The notes under the pieces are model-generated. The model was not told where the DNA came from. It made no database searches and was given only the letters and a program-made list of their open reading frames with translations. This document shows positions 7,338 to 14,458 of a stretch of DNA of 18,007 nt, piece after piece. Made by a program: the position numbers and the translations under genes. Every line of letters starts with the position of its first letter. Position 1 is the first letter of the stretch. Source of the stretch: a candidate division WWE3 bacterium (GTDB lineage Bacteria; Patescibacteriota; WWE3; 2-01-FULL-39-13); the NCBI GenBank assembly GCA_027002375.1, contig JALWZX010000040.1:1-18007 (forward strand), given 5' to 3'.

Positions 7338-7683
7338 ATTTCATAACTTTCTCTACGACCTTACTAAAGGTTTCTGGATAGCTAACTGCTAACTCAGAAA
7401 GTACCTTTCTATCGAGAGTAATATCGCTAGCGCGAAGTTTATGTGTGAATGTAGAATAATTTGTGTTTTGTAACTTTAGAGCAGCGCTTAATCTCATTAT
7501 CCATAGTTTTTTCATATCGCGCTTTCTAAGTTTTCTACCCGCAAATGCATGTTCACCAGCTCTAATATATGCTTCATTAGCCCTTTTATATAGTTTACTA
7601 CGAGAAAGGTAATAACCCTTTGTAGCTTTTAATACTTTTTTATGTTTTTTACGTCTTACGACTCCTGTTTTTACTCTAGGCAT
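7336..7683 (-). CDS. rplT: 50S ribosomal protein L20
   Basis: L20 is needed for early assembly of the large ribosomal subunit and in several bacteria represses its own operon. At 115 residues the length is normal. It begins MPRVKTGVVRRKKHKKVLK, has the basic N-terminal helix, and contains the conserved GYYLSRSKLYKRANEA (23-38), AFAGRKLRKRDMKKLWI (46-62) and LDRKVLSELA (89-98) segments. It ends in TGA, which supports the standard use of that codon. It follows rpmI after 80 bases; no L20-binding leader structure is obvious. Confidence 0.97.
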   Translation of the reverse strand: MPRVKTGVVRRKKHKKVLKATKGYYLSRSKLYKRANEAYIRAGEHAFAGRKLRKRDMKKLWIMRLSAALKLQNTNYSTFTHKLRASDITLDRKVLSELAVSYPETFSKVVEKVMK

Positions 7684-7763
7684 AATACTGTTAAAAAATT
7701 AAATTTACCTGTTCAATATGTGTTACATATAACTTGATGCAACCCATAATACACTTTTTTCTC

Positions 7764-7964
7764 TTATTTAACAATCATTTTTTTAACCTTTTTAGAAAAG
7801 GCTTTTGATGCTTCGCTTTCTCTCTTTTTTCTGTATTTGGCGGTTTTACTGTCACTTCTTCGTAAATGTGAAATATTGGTAGATTTTTTTAGAACCTTAC
7901 CTTTTTTGGTTATTTTAAATCGTTTGGTTACGATTCTTCTTGTTTTTGCTTTTTGTTTTGCCAT
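7764..7964 (-). CDS. rpmI: 50S ribosomal protein L35
   Basis: A very basic 66-residue protein beginning MAKQKAKTRRIVTKRFKITKKG, with the L35 pattern of a KRFK..KKGKV segment, a HLR centre (33-35) and a Lys/Arg-rich tail. L35 lies on the surface of the large subunit. The gene starts 20 bases after the infC stop in the usual infC-rpmI-rplT order, and is probably translated from the same mRNA. Confidence 0.95.
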   Translation of the reverse strand: MAKQKAKTRRIVTKRFKITKKGKVLKKSTNISHLRRSDSKTAKYRKKRESEASKAFSKKVKKMIVK

Positions 7965-7984
7965 AATGCTTTAATTTTATAAAC

Positions 7985-8254
7985 TTAATTTGATTTTGCT
8001 TTAACAGGCATCAACGTCATGCTCATATTTCTTCCCATAAGTTTTGCTGGCTTATCAATTTTTGATACTTCAGCTAGTTCAGCTTCTATTATCTTTAGCT
8101 TCTTTGCCCCTAATTCAGGGTACATAATTTCACGACCTTTGAATTTTACAGTATATTTAACCATATGACCAGCCTCTAAAAACTCTTTACCCCTACGTAT
8201 TCTTAAATTAAGATCACCCTCACTAATTTTAGGAGAAAGCTTAAATTCCTTCAA
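7985..8254 (-). CDS. infC: Translation initiation factor IF3, C-terminal domain (frame-broken from its N-terminal half)
   Basis: The IF3 C-terminal domain binds the 30S platform, keeps 50S off and proofreads the start codon. The 89 residues from a TTG at 8254 cover the whole domain: KEFKLSPKISEGDL (2-15), RIRRGKEFLEAGHMVKYTVKFKGRE (split over 18-42) and GRNMSMTLMP (73-82). The same frame stays open upstream to 8314 through a Lys-rich linker without any ATG, then meets TAA at 8317-8315. The N-terminal domain lies directly upstream in another frame (8310-8519). Whether the TTG is really used is doubtful; a single fused IF3 is the normal form. Confidence 0.85.
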   Translation of the reverse strand: MKEFKLSPKISEGDLNLRIRRGKEFLEAGHMVKYTVKFKGREIMYPELGAKKLKIIEAELAEVSKIDKPAKLMGRNMSMTLMPVKAKSN

Positions 8255-8275
8255 ATCTGTTTTTTTAGATTTAGA

Positions 8276-8289
8276 TTTTTTTTTTTTTT
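8276..8289. repeat. 14-base homopolymer (A14 on the coding strand) inside infC
   Basis: Fourteen consecutive T on the + strand, reading as A14 within the Lys-rich IF3 linker. Runs of this length are prone to polymerase slippage and to sequencing error. Confidence 0.8.
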
Positions 8290-8309
8290 CTTTTTGTTCT
8301 TTATTTTTT

Positions 8310-8519
8310 TTATTTTATTTTATTTTTTTTGTAATCTAGCATTTTGCAGACTGGCGGCCTTGCCGAGCCTGAAACCTCTACCAAATCTAACCCAAGTTCA
8401 TTTGCTGATTTAATTGCATCTTTGGTATTCATGACACCTAAGTTTTCTCCATTTGCGCCAATAACTCTTACTTCTTGAGCTCGAATTTGGTTGTTTTTAT
8501 TATACTTTTTTATTGTTAT
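8310..8519 (-). CDS. infC: Translation initiation factor IF3, N-terminal domain (stops early in an AAAAT repeat)
   Basis: The frame reads NQIRAQEVRVIGANGENLG, then a helical segment (TKDAIKSANELGLDLVEVS) and SARPPVCKMLDY, which is the canonical IF3 N-domain. After DY it runs into Lys/Asn codons and a TAA at 8312-8310, where normal IF3 continues through a linker into the C-terminal domain. Between the upstream in-frame TAA (8528-8526) and the conserved QIRAQEV there is no ATG, GTG or TTG. The likely starts are ATA at 8519 or 8513, giving 69 or 67 residues. Unusual AUU/AUA-class starts are known for infC and allow IF3 to repress itself. It lies 104 bases after thrS and has no Shine-Dalgarno. 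Confidence 0.8.
   Translation of the reverse strand: MTIKKYNKNNQIRAQEVRVIGANGENLGVMNTKDAIKSANELGLDLVEVSGSARPPVCKMLDYKKNKIK
8312..8326. repeat. (AAAAT)3 pentanucleotide repeat breaking infC
   Basis: Three tandem AAAAT units on the - strand. Their T's are 5 bases apart (8322, 8317, 8312), so each of the three reading frames meets a TAA here. Confidence 0.8.
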
Positions 8520-8623
8520 GTTTTTTTACTACTAATACAAACAAATACTTATTTATATAGCAATAAAATTAGCATAAATATTCAAACTATATAATGTTAA
8601 CGTTAGTCTTTTGTATCAGCATT

Positions 8624-10426
8624 TTACGCTAATTCCAATTTTCTTTCAACAATAAGGTTTTTGAGTTTATTTGTAAAATTCTCAAGCTCAATAAAATTAT
8701 TTTGATTACCATTTCTATCTCTCACAGAAATCTTATTTGCTTCTTCTTCTTTACCACCGACAATTATCATATATGGAATTTTCATTTCTTGGGCTTTTCT
8801 TATTTTGTTTCCCATTGTTTCATCTCTGTCATCTATTTCAACGCGAATATTTTCTTTTTTTAAAGTTTCACTTACTTTGTTTGCATAATCATTGAATTTT
8901 TCAGAAATTGGAATTATTTCGACTTGTACAGGTGCTAACCATACAGGAAAAGCTCCAGTAAAATGCTCAATTAAAAGCGCGACAATTCTTTCTATAGCTC
9001 CAATTGATGATCGGTGAACTACTATTGATTCCTTTTCTTTACCATCTTTATCTATATATGTTAGTTTGAATCGTTTTGGCATAACAAAGTCATATTGAAC
9101 TGTAAATGCGGTATCATCTTTGCCCAAAGCATTCTTCATTTGAATGTCTATCTTAGGGCCGTAAAATGCCGCCTCGTCTTCTACCTCAACATACTCAGCC
9201 TTTCTTTTCTCTAAGATTCTTCTAAGCGCATCTTCAGCAATATCCCATGCTTTATCATCCTTATAATACTTTTTATCATCATTTCTATTTCCAAGTGATA
9301 GTCTATACCAGTAGTCTTTTCCCATCTTTAATCCAAATGTATTAGATACAAATTCAATTAGATCTATTGCTCCTTCGATTTCTTGTTCAGCTTGTTCAGG
9401 ATCAGCACAAATAATATGGGCATCAGCCAGACAAAATCCTCTTACTCTGATTAATCCTGTTAACTCACCTGACTGTTCGTATCTATATAATTTAGCTAAT
9501 TCAGCAATTCGCATTGGTAATTCCCTATAGCTTCTAGGCTTACTTAAATACAATTCAAAATGATGTGGGCATGTCATTGGTCTTAGCATATATTTCTCAT
9601 CATCAATTTCTATAGGTGCATACATTGAGTCTTTATAGTATGGATAGTGTCCAGATTTTTCATATAATGCTACCTTAGCTAAGTCTGGTGTATATACATG
9701 TTGATAGCCTCTCTTTATTTCTTCATCTACTATAAACCTTTCTAATTCTCGCCTTATTACTGAACCTTTTGCTGTCCACATTGGTAAACCTTTACCAACA
9801 ATGTCAGAAAATACAAATAGATCTAAATCTTTTCCAAGTTTTCTATGATCTCTTTTCTTTGCTTCTTCTAACATTTTCAAATATTCGTCTAGTTCTTTTT
9901 GATTCTCAAATGCAGTGCCATAAATTCTTGTTAACATTTTATTTTTTTCATCACCATGCCAATAAGCACCAGCAATAGAAAGCAATTTTACAGCGCCAAT
10001 TTTACCTGTAGATTCAACATGGGGGCCTGCGCATAAATCTACGAATTCCTCATCAGTACCTTTACCAGTATAATAAACAGTTGCCTCTTCACCTTTTTCT
10101 TCTATCTCGTCTAACCATTCTTGTTTATATGGGTTGTTCTTGAATAATTTTCTTGCTTCTTCAATAGAAATTGTTTCTTTCGTGATTGGCAAATTTAATT
10201 TAATTATTCGTTTCATTTCTTTTTCAATTTTGGGGAAATCTTCAGCAGATACTTTATTATCACCTAATAACTCGAAATCAAAATAAAAGCCATCATCTGT
10301 GGCAGGGCCCATTGCCATATAAAACTTATACCCTAAGTTTTGCATAGCTTGAGTTAGTACATGTTCGGCACTATGCCTCATTTTAAATAAATTGTCTTTT
10401 TGGTTGTTTTCTTGATTTTTATTCAT
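8624..10426 (-). CDS. thrS: Threonine-tRNA ligase without the TGS domain
   Basis: ThrRS charges tRNA-Thr and removes mischarged Ser. The protein has 600 residues against about 642 in E. coli. It starts just before the editing domain, whose zinc/active-site set is present: HSAEH (H18, H22) and CAGPH (C132, H136). The class II catalytic core (about 205-495) has RPMTCPHH (282-289, C286), ADAHIIC (334-340, H337) and VVHRSSIGAIER (469-480, H471), so the catalytic zinc ligands Cys-His-His are intact. The anticodon-binding domain is about 498-600. Only the N-terminal TGS domain (about 60 residues) is absent. It is first in the thrS-infC-rpmI-rplT-pheS-pheT block. The ATG at 10426 lacks a Shine-Dalgarno. 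Confidence 0.97.
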   Translation of the reverse strand: MNKNQENNQKDNLFKMRHSAEHVLTQAMQNLGYKFYMAMGPATDDGFYFDFELLGDNKVSAEDFPKIEKEMKRIIKLNLPITKETISIEEARKLFKNNPYKQEWLDEIEEKGEEATVYYTGKGTDEEFVDLCAGPHVESTGKIGAVKLLSIAGAYWHGDEKNKMLTRIYGTAFENQKELDEYLKMLEEAKKRDHRKLGKDLDLFVFSDIVGKGLPMWTAKGSVIRRELERFIVDEEIKRGYQHVYTPDLAKVALYEKSGHYPYYKDSMYAPIEIDDEKYMLRPMTCPHHFELYLSKPRSYRELPMRIAELAKLYRYEQSGELTGLIRVRGFCLADAHIICADPEQAEQEIEGAIDLIEFVSNTFGLKMGKDYWYRLSLGNRNDDKKYYKDDKAWDIAEDALRRILEKRKAEYVEVEDEAAFYGPKIDIQMKNALGKDDTAFTVQYDFVMPKRFKLTYIDKDGKEKESIVVHRSSIGAIERIVALLIEHFTGAFPVWLAPVQVEIIPISEKFNDYANKVSETLKKENIRVEIDDRDETMGNKIRKAQEMKIPYMIIVGGKEEEANKISVRDRNGNQNNFIELENFTNKLKNLIVERKLELA

Positions 10427-10489
10427 GTTTATATATTTTTAAATTATTTAGAAATTTTGCAAAGGTTGTGAAATTAATCATTAGTATTT

Positions 10490-10503
10490 ACCCCACGAGG
10501 GGT
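10490..10503 (-). promoter_or_regulatory. Compact GC-rich hairpin in the thrS leader
   Basis: ACCCC and GGGGT pair around a 4-base loop, UCGU on the thrS strand, in the 171-base gap between the ATPase gene and thrS. No T-tract follows. It stands out against the AT-rich surroundings. It could be a weak terminator of the ATPase transcript or part of the thrS leader. Confidence 0.35.
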
Positions 10504-10597
10504 TGTAGTTGTGGTATGAAAGTTTTTTACTAAAAGTAAGTTAACCATAATTATAGTTATATGATACTATTATCAGCAAATTTTTCTACAAGGAATT

Positions 10598-13186
10598 CTA
10601 TTTCTTTTGATTCCTTATATAAAAAATCTTTGTCATCTCAACAATTGCTAAACTAACAAAGCCAAATATAACTAAGAAAATCCAATCATATATACCAAGT
10701 GGAACAGTATGAAGCATTGTATTTAAAAATGGTATATATACAGCTGCGGCATAAGAAATAAATACAATCACCGACGAAGTAATTAACCATTTATTTGATA
10801 AAATATTAATATGCCAAATATTTTTGCCAAGGTTTTTATATGCATAAACTACAAATGCAGTATCCAAGCTCATAGTTCCAAATATTAAAGTTCTTACATG
10901 AATTAAATCTAAGTGCATCATTTCGTATGCATACCAAAAGACTGCTAGTGTTAAAAACTCGTCAAGTAAGCCTGTACCGAATATTAACATTTTCATTTCA
11001 TTAGTTAATAGCGGTTTATTTCTAGGCTCAGGTTTTCTTTTCATTACGCCTTCTTCTTTAGGTTCAAATGCGTACGCTATACTTGGTACAGAATCTTCTA
11101 CTAAGTTGTTCCATAGAATTTGCACTGGTAATATTGGTAATGGCCAACCAAGTAAAATGTTAGAAATTCCCACAACAATAACTGAACTAAATGCATCTGC
11201 CATTATATATGCAATTGATTTTCTCAAATTATCTAAAATTACCCTACCCTGCTCTACTGCATTTACAATTACAGCAAAGCTATCATTTAACAAAACTAAA
11301 TCAGAAGCTTCTTTTGCTACTTCTGTACCAGATCCCAATGCAACACCTATATCGGCTTTTTTAATCGCTGGTGCGTCATTTACGCCATCGCCGACCATAG
11401 CAACTACATATCCCTCTTTTTGTAGAGTTTTAACTATTCGCATTTTGTGCGATGGTTCAGCTCTTGCACATAGTTTTAATGTTTTAAGTTTTTCTGACAA
11501 TTCATCATCGCTCAATTTATCTAATTCGATACCTTCTATGTATTCTCCTTCTTTTACATTAATACCAGCATCTTTTGCGATTGCTCGTGCTGTTAATTCA
11601 TGATCACCAGTGATAATAATTGGTCGAATTCCAGCTGTAGTGGTTTTATGTATCGCTGATTTTATGCCTGGTCTTATTGGGTCGATTAAGCCTAGTAGAC
11701 CTATGAATTCCATATCATTTGCATGATCTAATATATTTTTTCTTGTTATTTTATGTGGAATTCTAACCTCTTTTTTAGCTACACCTATTGTTCTAAGCCC
11801 TTGTTTCATCATATTCTCATATTCTTCTTTCCAATTTATGTGTTTAGCTAGTTTAGATCTTTGTAGTATTCGTTCAGGTGCACCGATAACATAAATATAT
11901 TGTTTATCTTGTTTTTTATCTTCAACTAACTTAATTATAAATTTATATTTTGGATCAAATGGAATTTCTATTAATGTTTCTATATCTTTTTCAAAAGTGT
12001 TTTTAATGTAGCCATTCTTAAACGCGCCTTCAACAATTGCTTTACCAGTTGAAGATCCTATTAGTTTGATTTTATTTGACTTTGAAGTGTAATTTTCTAT
12101 TGTTGCTTCACTTGTAATGGTGGCTATTTTGTAAAGCTCACTATTTTCGTTATTTAACGCAACAGTTTTTACAAGTTCCATTTTACCTTTTGTTAATGTT
12201 TTTGTTTTATCGAAACAAATTACAGAAGTTGATCCTAACGTCTCTACGGATTGTAATTTACGAATTAGACCTTTTTTAGCTAAAATTCTATCCATACCTA
12301 TAACAAGAACCAATGTCATTACAATCGGTAAGGACTCTGGAATTCCACCAACTGCAATTGCAACACCAGCTTCAAATATTTTAATTGGATCATCACCGCG
12401 TAACAGACCACCTATGAATATTAAAAATGCAACACCGCCTATTATTGTCGCAATTTCTTTGCTGAACTTATCTAATCTAACTTGAAGTGGGGATTTTTCT
12501 TCTTTACTGTTTTGCACAAAATCAACAATTTTGCCTGTTTCTGTATTTACGCCTGTTGCAACAACGATTGCAAGCCCTTTACCAGATTCAACTAAGGAAC
12601 CCATATACAACATATTTTTTCTATCAGCTAGCGCTGTTTCTTCTGGTAAAGCTTCAATTTGTTTTCTCGATGCTACTGATTCGCCTGTAATAACAGCCTC
12701 AGATACCATTAGATTATCTGATTTAATAATTCTTGCATCAGCAGGAATTTTGTCACCTGCAGAAATTTCTATAATGTCACCGGGTACTAGTTCTTCTTGT
12801 TTAATCAATTGCTTTTTACCATCTCTATAAACAGATACTTGAATATCTAGAATGCTTTTTAGCTTTTCCATTATGTTAATGGTCTTTTTTTCCTCCCAAT
12901 ATCCGAAAATTGCGTTTACAATTACAGCTAAGAATATAACTAATGCATCCAACTTTTCGTGCATCACGAATGTTACAATTCCAGCTACAATTAAAATATA
13001 TACAAGAACACTGTTAAATTGTGATAAAAATATTTTCAAATTTGATGGGCCCTTATTTTCAGGTAATTTGTTTTTACCGTATTTTTGTTGCCTTAAAAGT
13101 ATTTCTGTTTGTGGTAGACCATTTTTAGAAGTATTGAGTGTTGTTAATGTGTTTTTAACAGAAAGTGTATACCATTTTTTATTCAT
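10598..13186 (-). CDS. P2-type cation-transporting ATPase with a variant phosphorylation motif
   Basis: An ATP-driven membrane cation pump of the Ca2+-ATPase-like group. The ATG at 13186 gives 862 residues; a TTG seven codons upstream is possible, and the numbering here counts from that TTG. Visible are an N-terminal cation-ATPase domain, membrane helices (about 65-82 and 85-103), the actuator TGES (174-177), M3/M4 with IPESLP (289-294), phosphorylation site DKTKTLT with D333, TGDHELTA (533-540), GDGVNDAPAIKKADIGVA (606-623) and a C-terminal helix group with NNLVED (700-705). Glu291, Asn701 and Asp705 correspond to site-II ion ligands of SERCA; the M5 ligands are not evident, so the ion is uncertain. 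Two nucleotide-site changes are odd: Lys replaces Gly in DKTGTLT, and the KGA motif reads IGAPE (441-445). Confidence 0.93.
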   Translation of the reverse strand: MNKKWYTLSVKNTLTTLNTSKNGLPQTEILLRQQKYGKNKLPENKGPSNLKIFLSQFNSVLVYILIVAGIVTFVMHEKLDALVIFLAVIVNAIFGYWEEKKTINIMEKLKSILDIQVSVYRDGKKQLIKQEELVPGDIIEISAGDKIPADARIIKSDNLMVSEAVITGESVASRKQIEALPEETALADRKNMLYMGSLVESGKGLAIVVATGVNTETGKIVDFVQNSKEEKSPLQVRLDKFSKEIATIIGGVAFLIFIGGLLRGDDPIKIFEAGVAIAVGGIPESLPIVMTLVLVIGMDRILAKKGLIRKLQSVETLGSTSVICFDKTKTLTKGKMELVKTVALNNENSELYKIATITSEATIENYTSKSNKIKLIGSSTGKAIVEGAFKNGYIKNTFEKDIETLIEIPFDPKYKFIIKLVEDKKQDKQYIYVIGAPERILQRSKLAKHINWKEEYENMMKQGLRTIGVAKKEVRIPHKITRKNILDHANDMEFIGLLGLIDPIRPGIKSAIHKTTTAGIRPIIITGDHELTARAIAKDAGINVKEGEYIEGIELDKLSDDELSEKLKTLKLCARAEPSHKMRIVKTLQKEGYVVAMVGDGVNDAPAIKKADIGVALGSGTEVAKEASDLVLLNDSFAVIVNAVEQGRVILDNLRKSIAYIMADAFSSVIVVGISNILLGWPLPILPVQILWNNLVEDSVPSIAYAFEPKEEGVMKRKPEPRNKPLLTNEMKMLIFGTGLLDEFLTLAVFWYAYEMMHLDLIHVRTLIFGTMSLDTAFVVYAYKNLGKNIWHINILSNKWLITSSVIVFISYAAAVYIPFLNTMLHTVPLGIYDWIFLVIFGFVSLAIVEMTKIFYIRNQKK

Positions 13187-13212
13187 TATGAAAGGTTTCC
13201 TGCCCAATTCAT
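13186..13212 (-). CDS. Possible 8-codon leader ORF overlapping the ATPase start
   Basis: ATG at 13212 begins MNWAGNLS and ends at TAA 13188-13186, whose last A is the first base of the ATPase ATG (TAATG). It sits exactly 6 bases after an extended -10-like box, so it could be read from a leaderless mRNA and be coupled to the ATPase. An AGGA inside it lies 11 bases before the ATPase ATG. The ORF is short and could be chance. Confidence 0.25.
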   Translation of the reverse strand: MNWAGNLS

Positions 13213-13218
13213 AATGAT

Positions 13219-13227
13219 ATTATCTCA
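13219..13227 (-). promoter_or_regulatory. Extended -10-like promoter for the ATPase gene
   Basis: TGAGATAAT on the - strand (TGn plus GATAAT, one change from TATAAT), six bases before the leader-ORF ATG. No convincing -35 box. Confidence 0.35.
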
Positions 13228-13322
13228 CGAATGAAATATTAAATCATTGATTAATGTCGATTATATATGCATGTTTAAATTTGTATATAGAACCAAGCGT
13301 TTTAGGTGTTAAATGTTAATAA

Positions 13323-14396
13323 TTATAGATATTTTTTGAATTTATCATCGTTCTCGAATTCCTTTAATAGCTTCTTTAAATTTTTTAGAGAGTGATTTTT
13401 TGTTATAAGTAAAACATCTTTTGTATTTACAATCAAGACCTCGTCTAAATCTAAACCGACAATCATTTTTGTATCTTCTTTATTGAATATCATGCTATCT
13501 TTTGTATTTTTCAATAACCCATTGCCTTTTATGTAATTTTTTTCGCTTGGCGCAAAATGTTTCTTCAGTGCATAAAGTGAACCTGGGTCTTCCCACCCCA
13601 TATCACTTATAACCATACCAACATCTTCTTTTGGTATGTTGTAACCGATTGCTTCGTCAAACGATATCGATTCTATGGTTGGGTAAATTTCCTCTAAAAT
13701 TTCACTTTCGCGCTTAGTATTTATAGATGCTTCAATTTTCAATAACTTAGCATACATTTCTGGTTGATGTTTTTCGTATATAGATAATAAATAATCAATT
13801 GTAGTTATGAAATAACCTGTATTTATAAACCATTCCCCCGACTTGAACATTTCTCTGCATTTATTTAATTCTGGTCTATAGATCCATTCTTCATATTTAG
13901 CAACCGATGCATTTTTTACGTTTGTTGCTTTCATCCAACCTAAATTTGGGTTTGCGTTTTTGGGAACTTCTCCCCAAAATACGATTTTGTATTCCCCTTG
14001 TCTAATACTTTTTTCTGCTTCAATAATTTTTTGGTGGAATTCCCCCTCATTCTCAATTAAGTGATCAGCCCAACCTATAAAGACAGGTTCTGTAATTCCA
14101 AACTTTCTTAATTTTATCAATGATAAGCCGACAGCAGCCGCTAAATCTCTTCTAGCTGGTTCTGTAATGATGTTAGATGTATAAAATTCTGGAATATGCT
14201 CTTTTACTAGACTTACGTATTTTTCATTAGTAGAGATGTAAATATTATGCAATCCGTAATCAGTTTTCAGCCTGTCTACACTTAGTTGTATGGTTGATTT
14301 CCCATTAATAATTGGAACAAATTGTTTTGGCAATTTAACACGACTTATAGGCCAAAATCTTTTTCCAGATCCACCTGCGAAAATGATAAATTTCAT
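13323..14396 (-). CDS. manC: Mannose-1-phosphate guanylyltransferase
   Basis: Makes GDP-mannose from GTP and mannose-1-phosphate for surface glycans, in the cytoplasm. The 357 residues match the single-domain form without the C-terminal isomerase. The nucleotidyltransferase signature GGSGKRFWPISR (8-19) and PKQF (23-26) are intact, followed by TEPARRDLAAAVG (78-90), the metal-binding ADH region (110-112), FINTGYF (190-196), DEAIGY (247-252) and a GWEDPGSLYAL stretch (267-277). The C-terminal part is the usual left-handed beta-helix-like region. Other sugar-1-phosphate guanylyltransferases share the fold, but the PKQF and ADH combination favours mannose. The flanking membrane protein, LCP and PBP genes suit an envelope role. 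Confidence 0.9.
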   Translation of the reverse strand: MKFIIFAGGSGKRFWPISRVKLPKQFVPIINGKSTIQLSVDRLKTDYGLHNIYISTNEKYVSLVKEHIPEFYTSNIITEPARRDLAAAVGLSLIKLRKFGITEPVFIGWADHLIENEGEFHQKIIEAEKSIRQGEYKIVFWGEVPKNANPNLGWMKATNVKNASVAKYEEWIYRPELNKCREMFKSGEWFINTGYFITTIDYLLSIYEKHQPEMYAKLLKIEASINTKRESEILEEIYPTIESISFDEAIGYNIPKEDVGMVISDMGWEDPGSLYALKKHFAPSEKNYIKGNGLLKNTKDSMIFNKEDTKMIVGLDLDEVLIVNTKDVLLITKNHSLKNLKKLLKEFENDDKFKKYL

Positions 14397-14458
14397 ATAA
14401 TGGCAATTTACTATTTATATACTATACATGCAATATCTAATTTAGATTTTAAAATGAG

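Noticed and set aside
7716..7730. ATATGT-GTT-ACATAT dyad in the rpmI-rplT gap as an L20 operator
   Set aside because: The short AT-only arms are expected by chance here, and nothing resembles the known L20-binding structure.
8310..8330. Programmed -1 frameshift on the A8 run as the rescue of infC
   Set aside because: A -1 shift leads to the wrong frame, and every frame meets a TAA within the AAAAT repeat, so slippage upstream of the repeat cannot join the two halves.
8499..8504. TATAAT on the - strand as a promoter for infC
   Set aside because: It lies inside the predicted infC N-terminal codons, has no TGn extension or -35 box, and would start transcription after the likely start codons.
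11106..11603. A 165-codon + strand frame inside the ATPase gene
   Set aside because: It lies wholly antisense to a strongly conserved ATPase core and has no recognisable domain or start signal.
13187..13207. TTG at 13207 as the true start of the ATPase
   Set aside because: The family normally begins only a few residues before the W-x-L/H segment, which fits the ATG at 13186; the extra codons lie inside the possible leader ORF.
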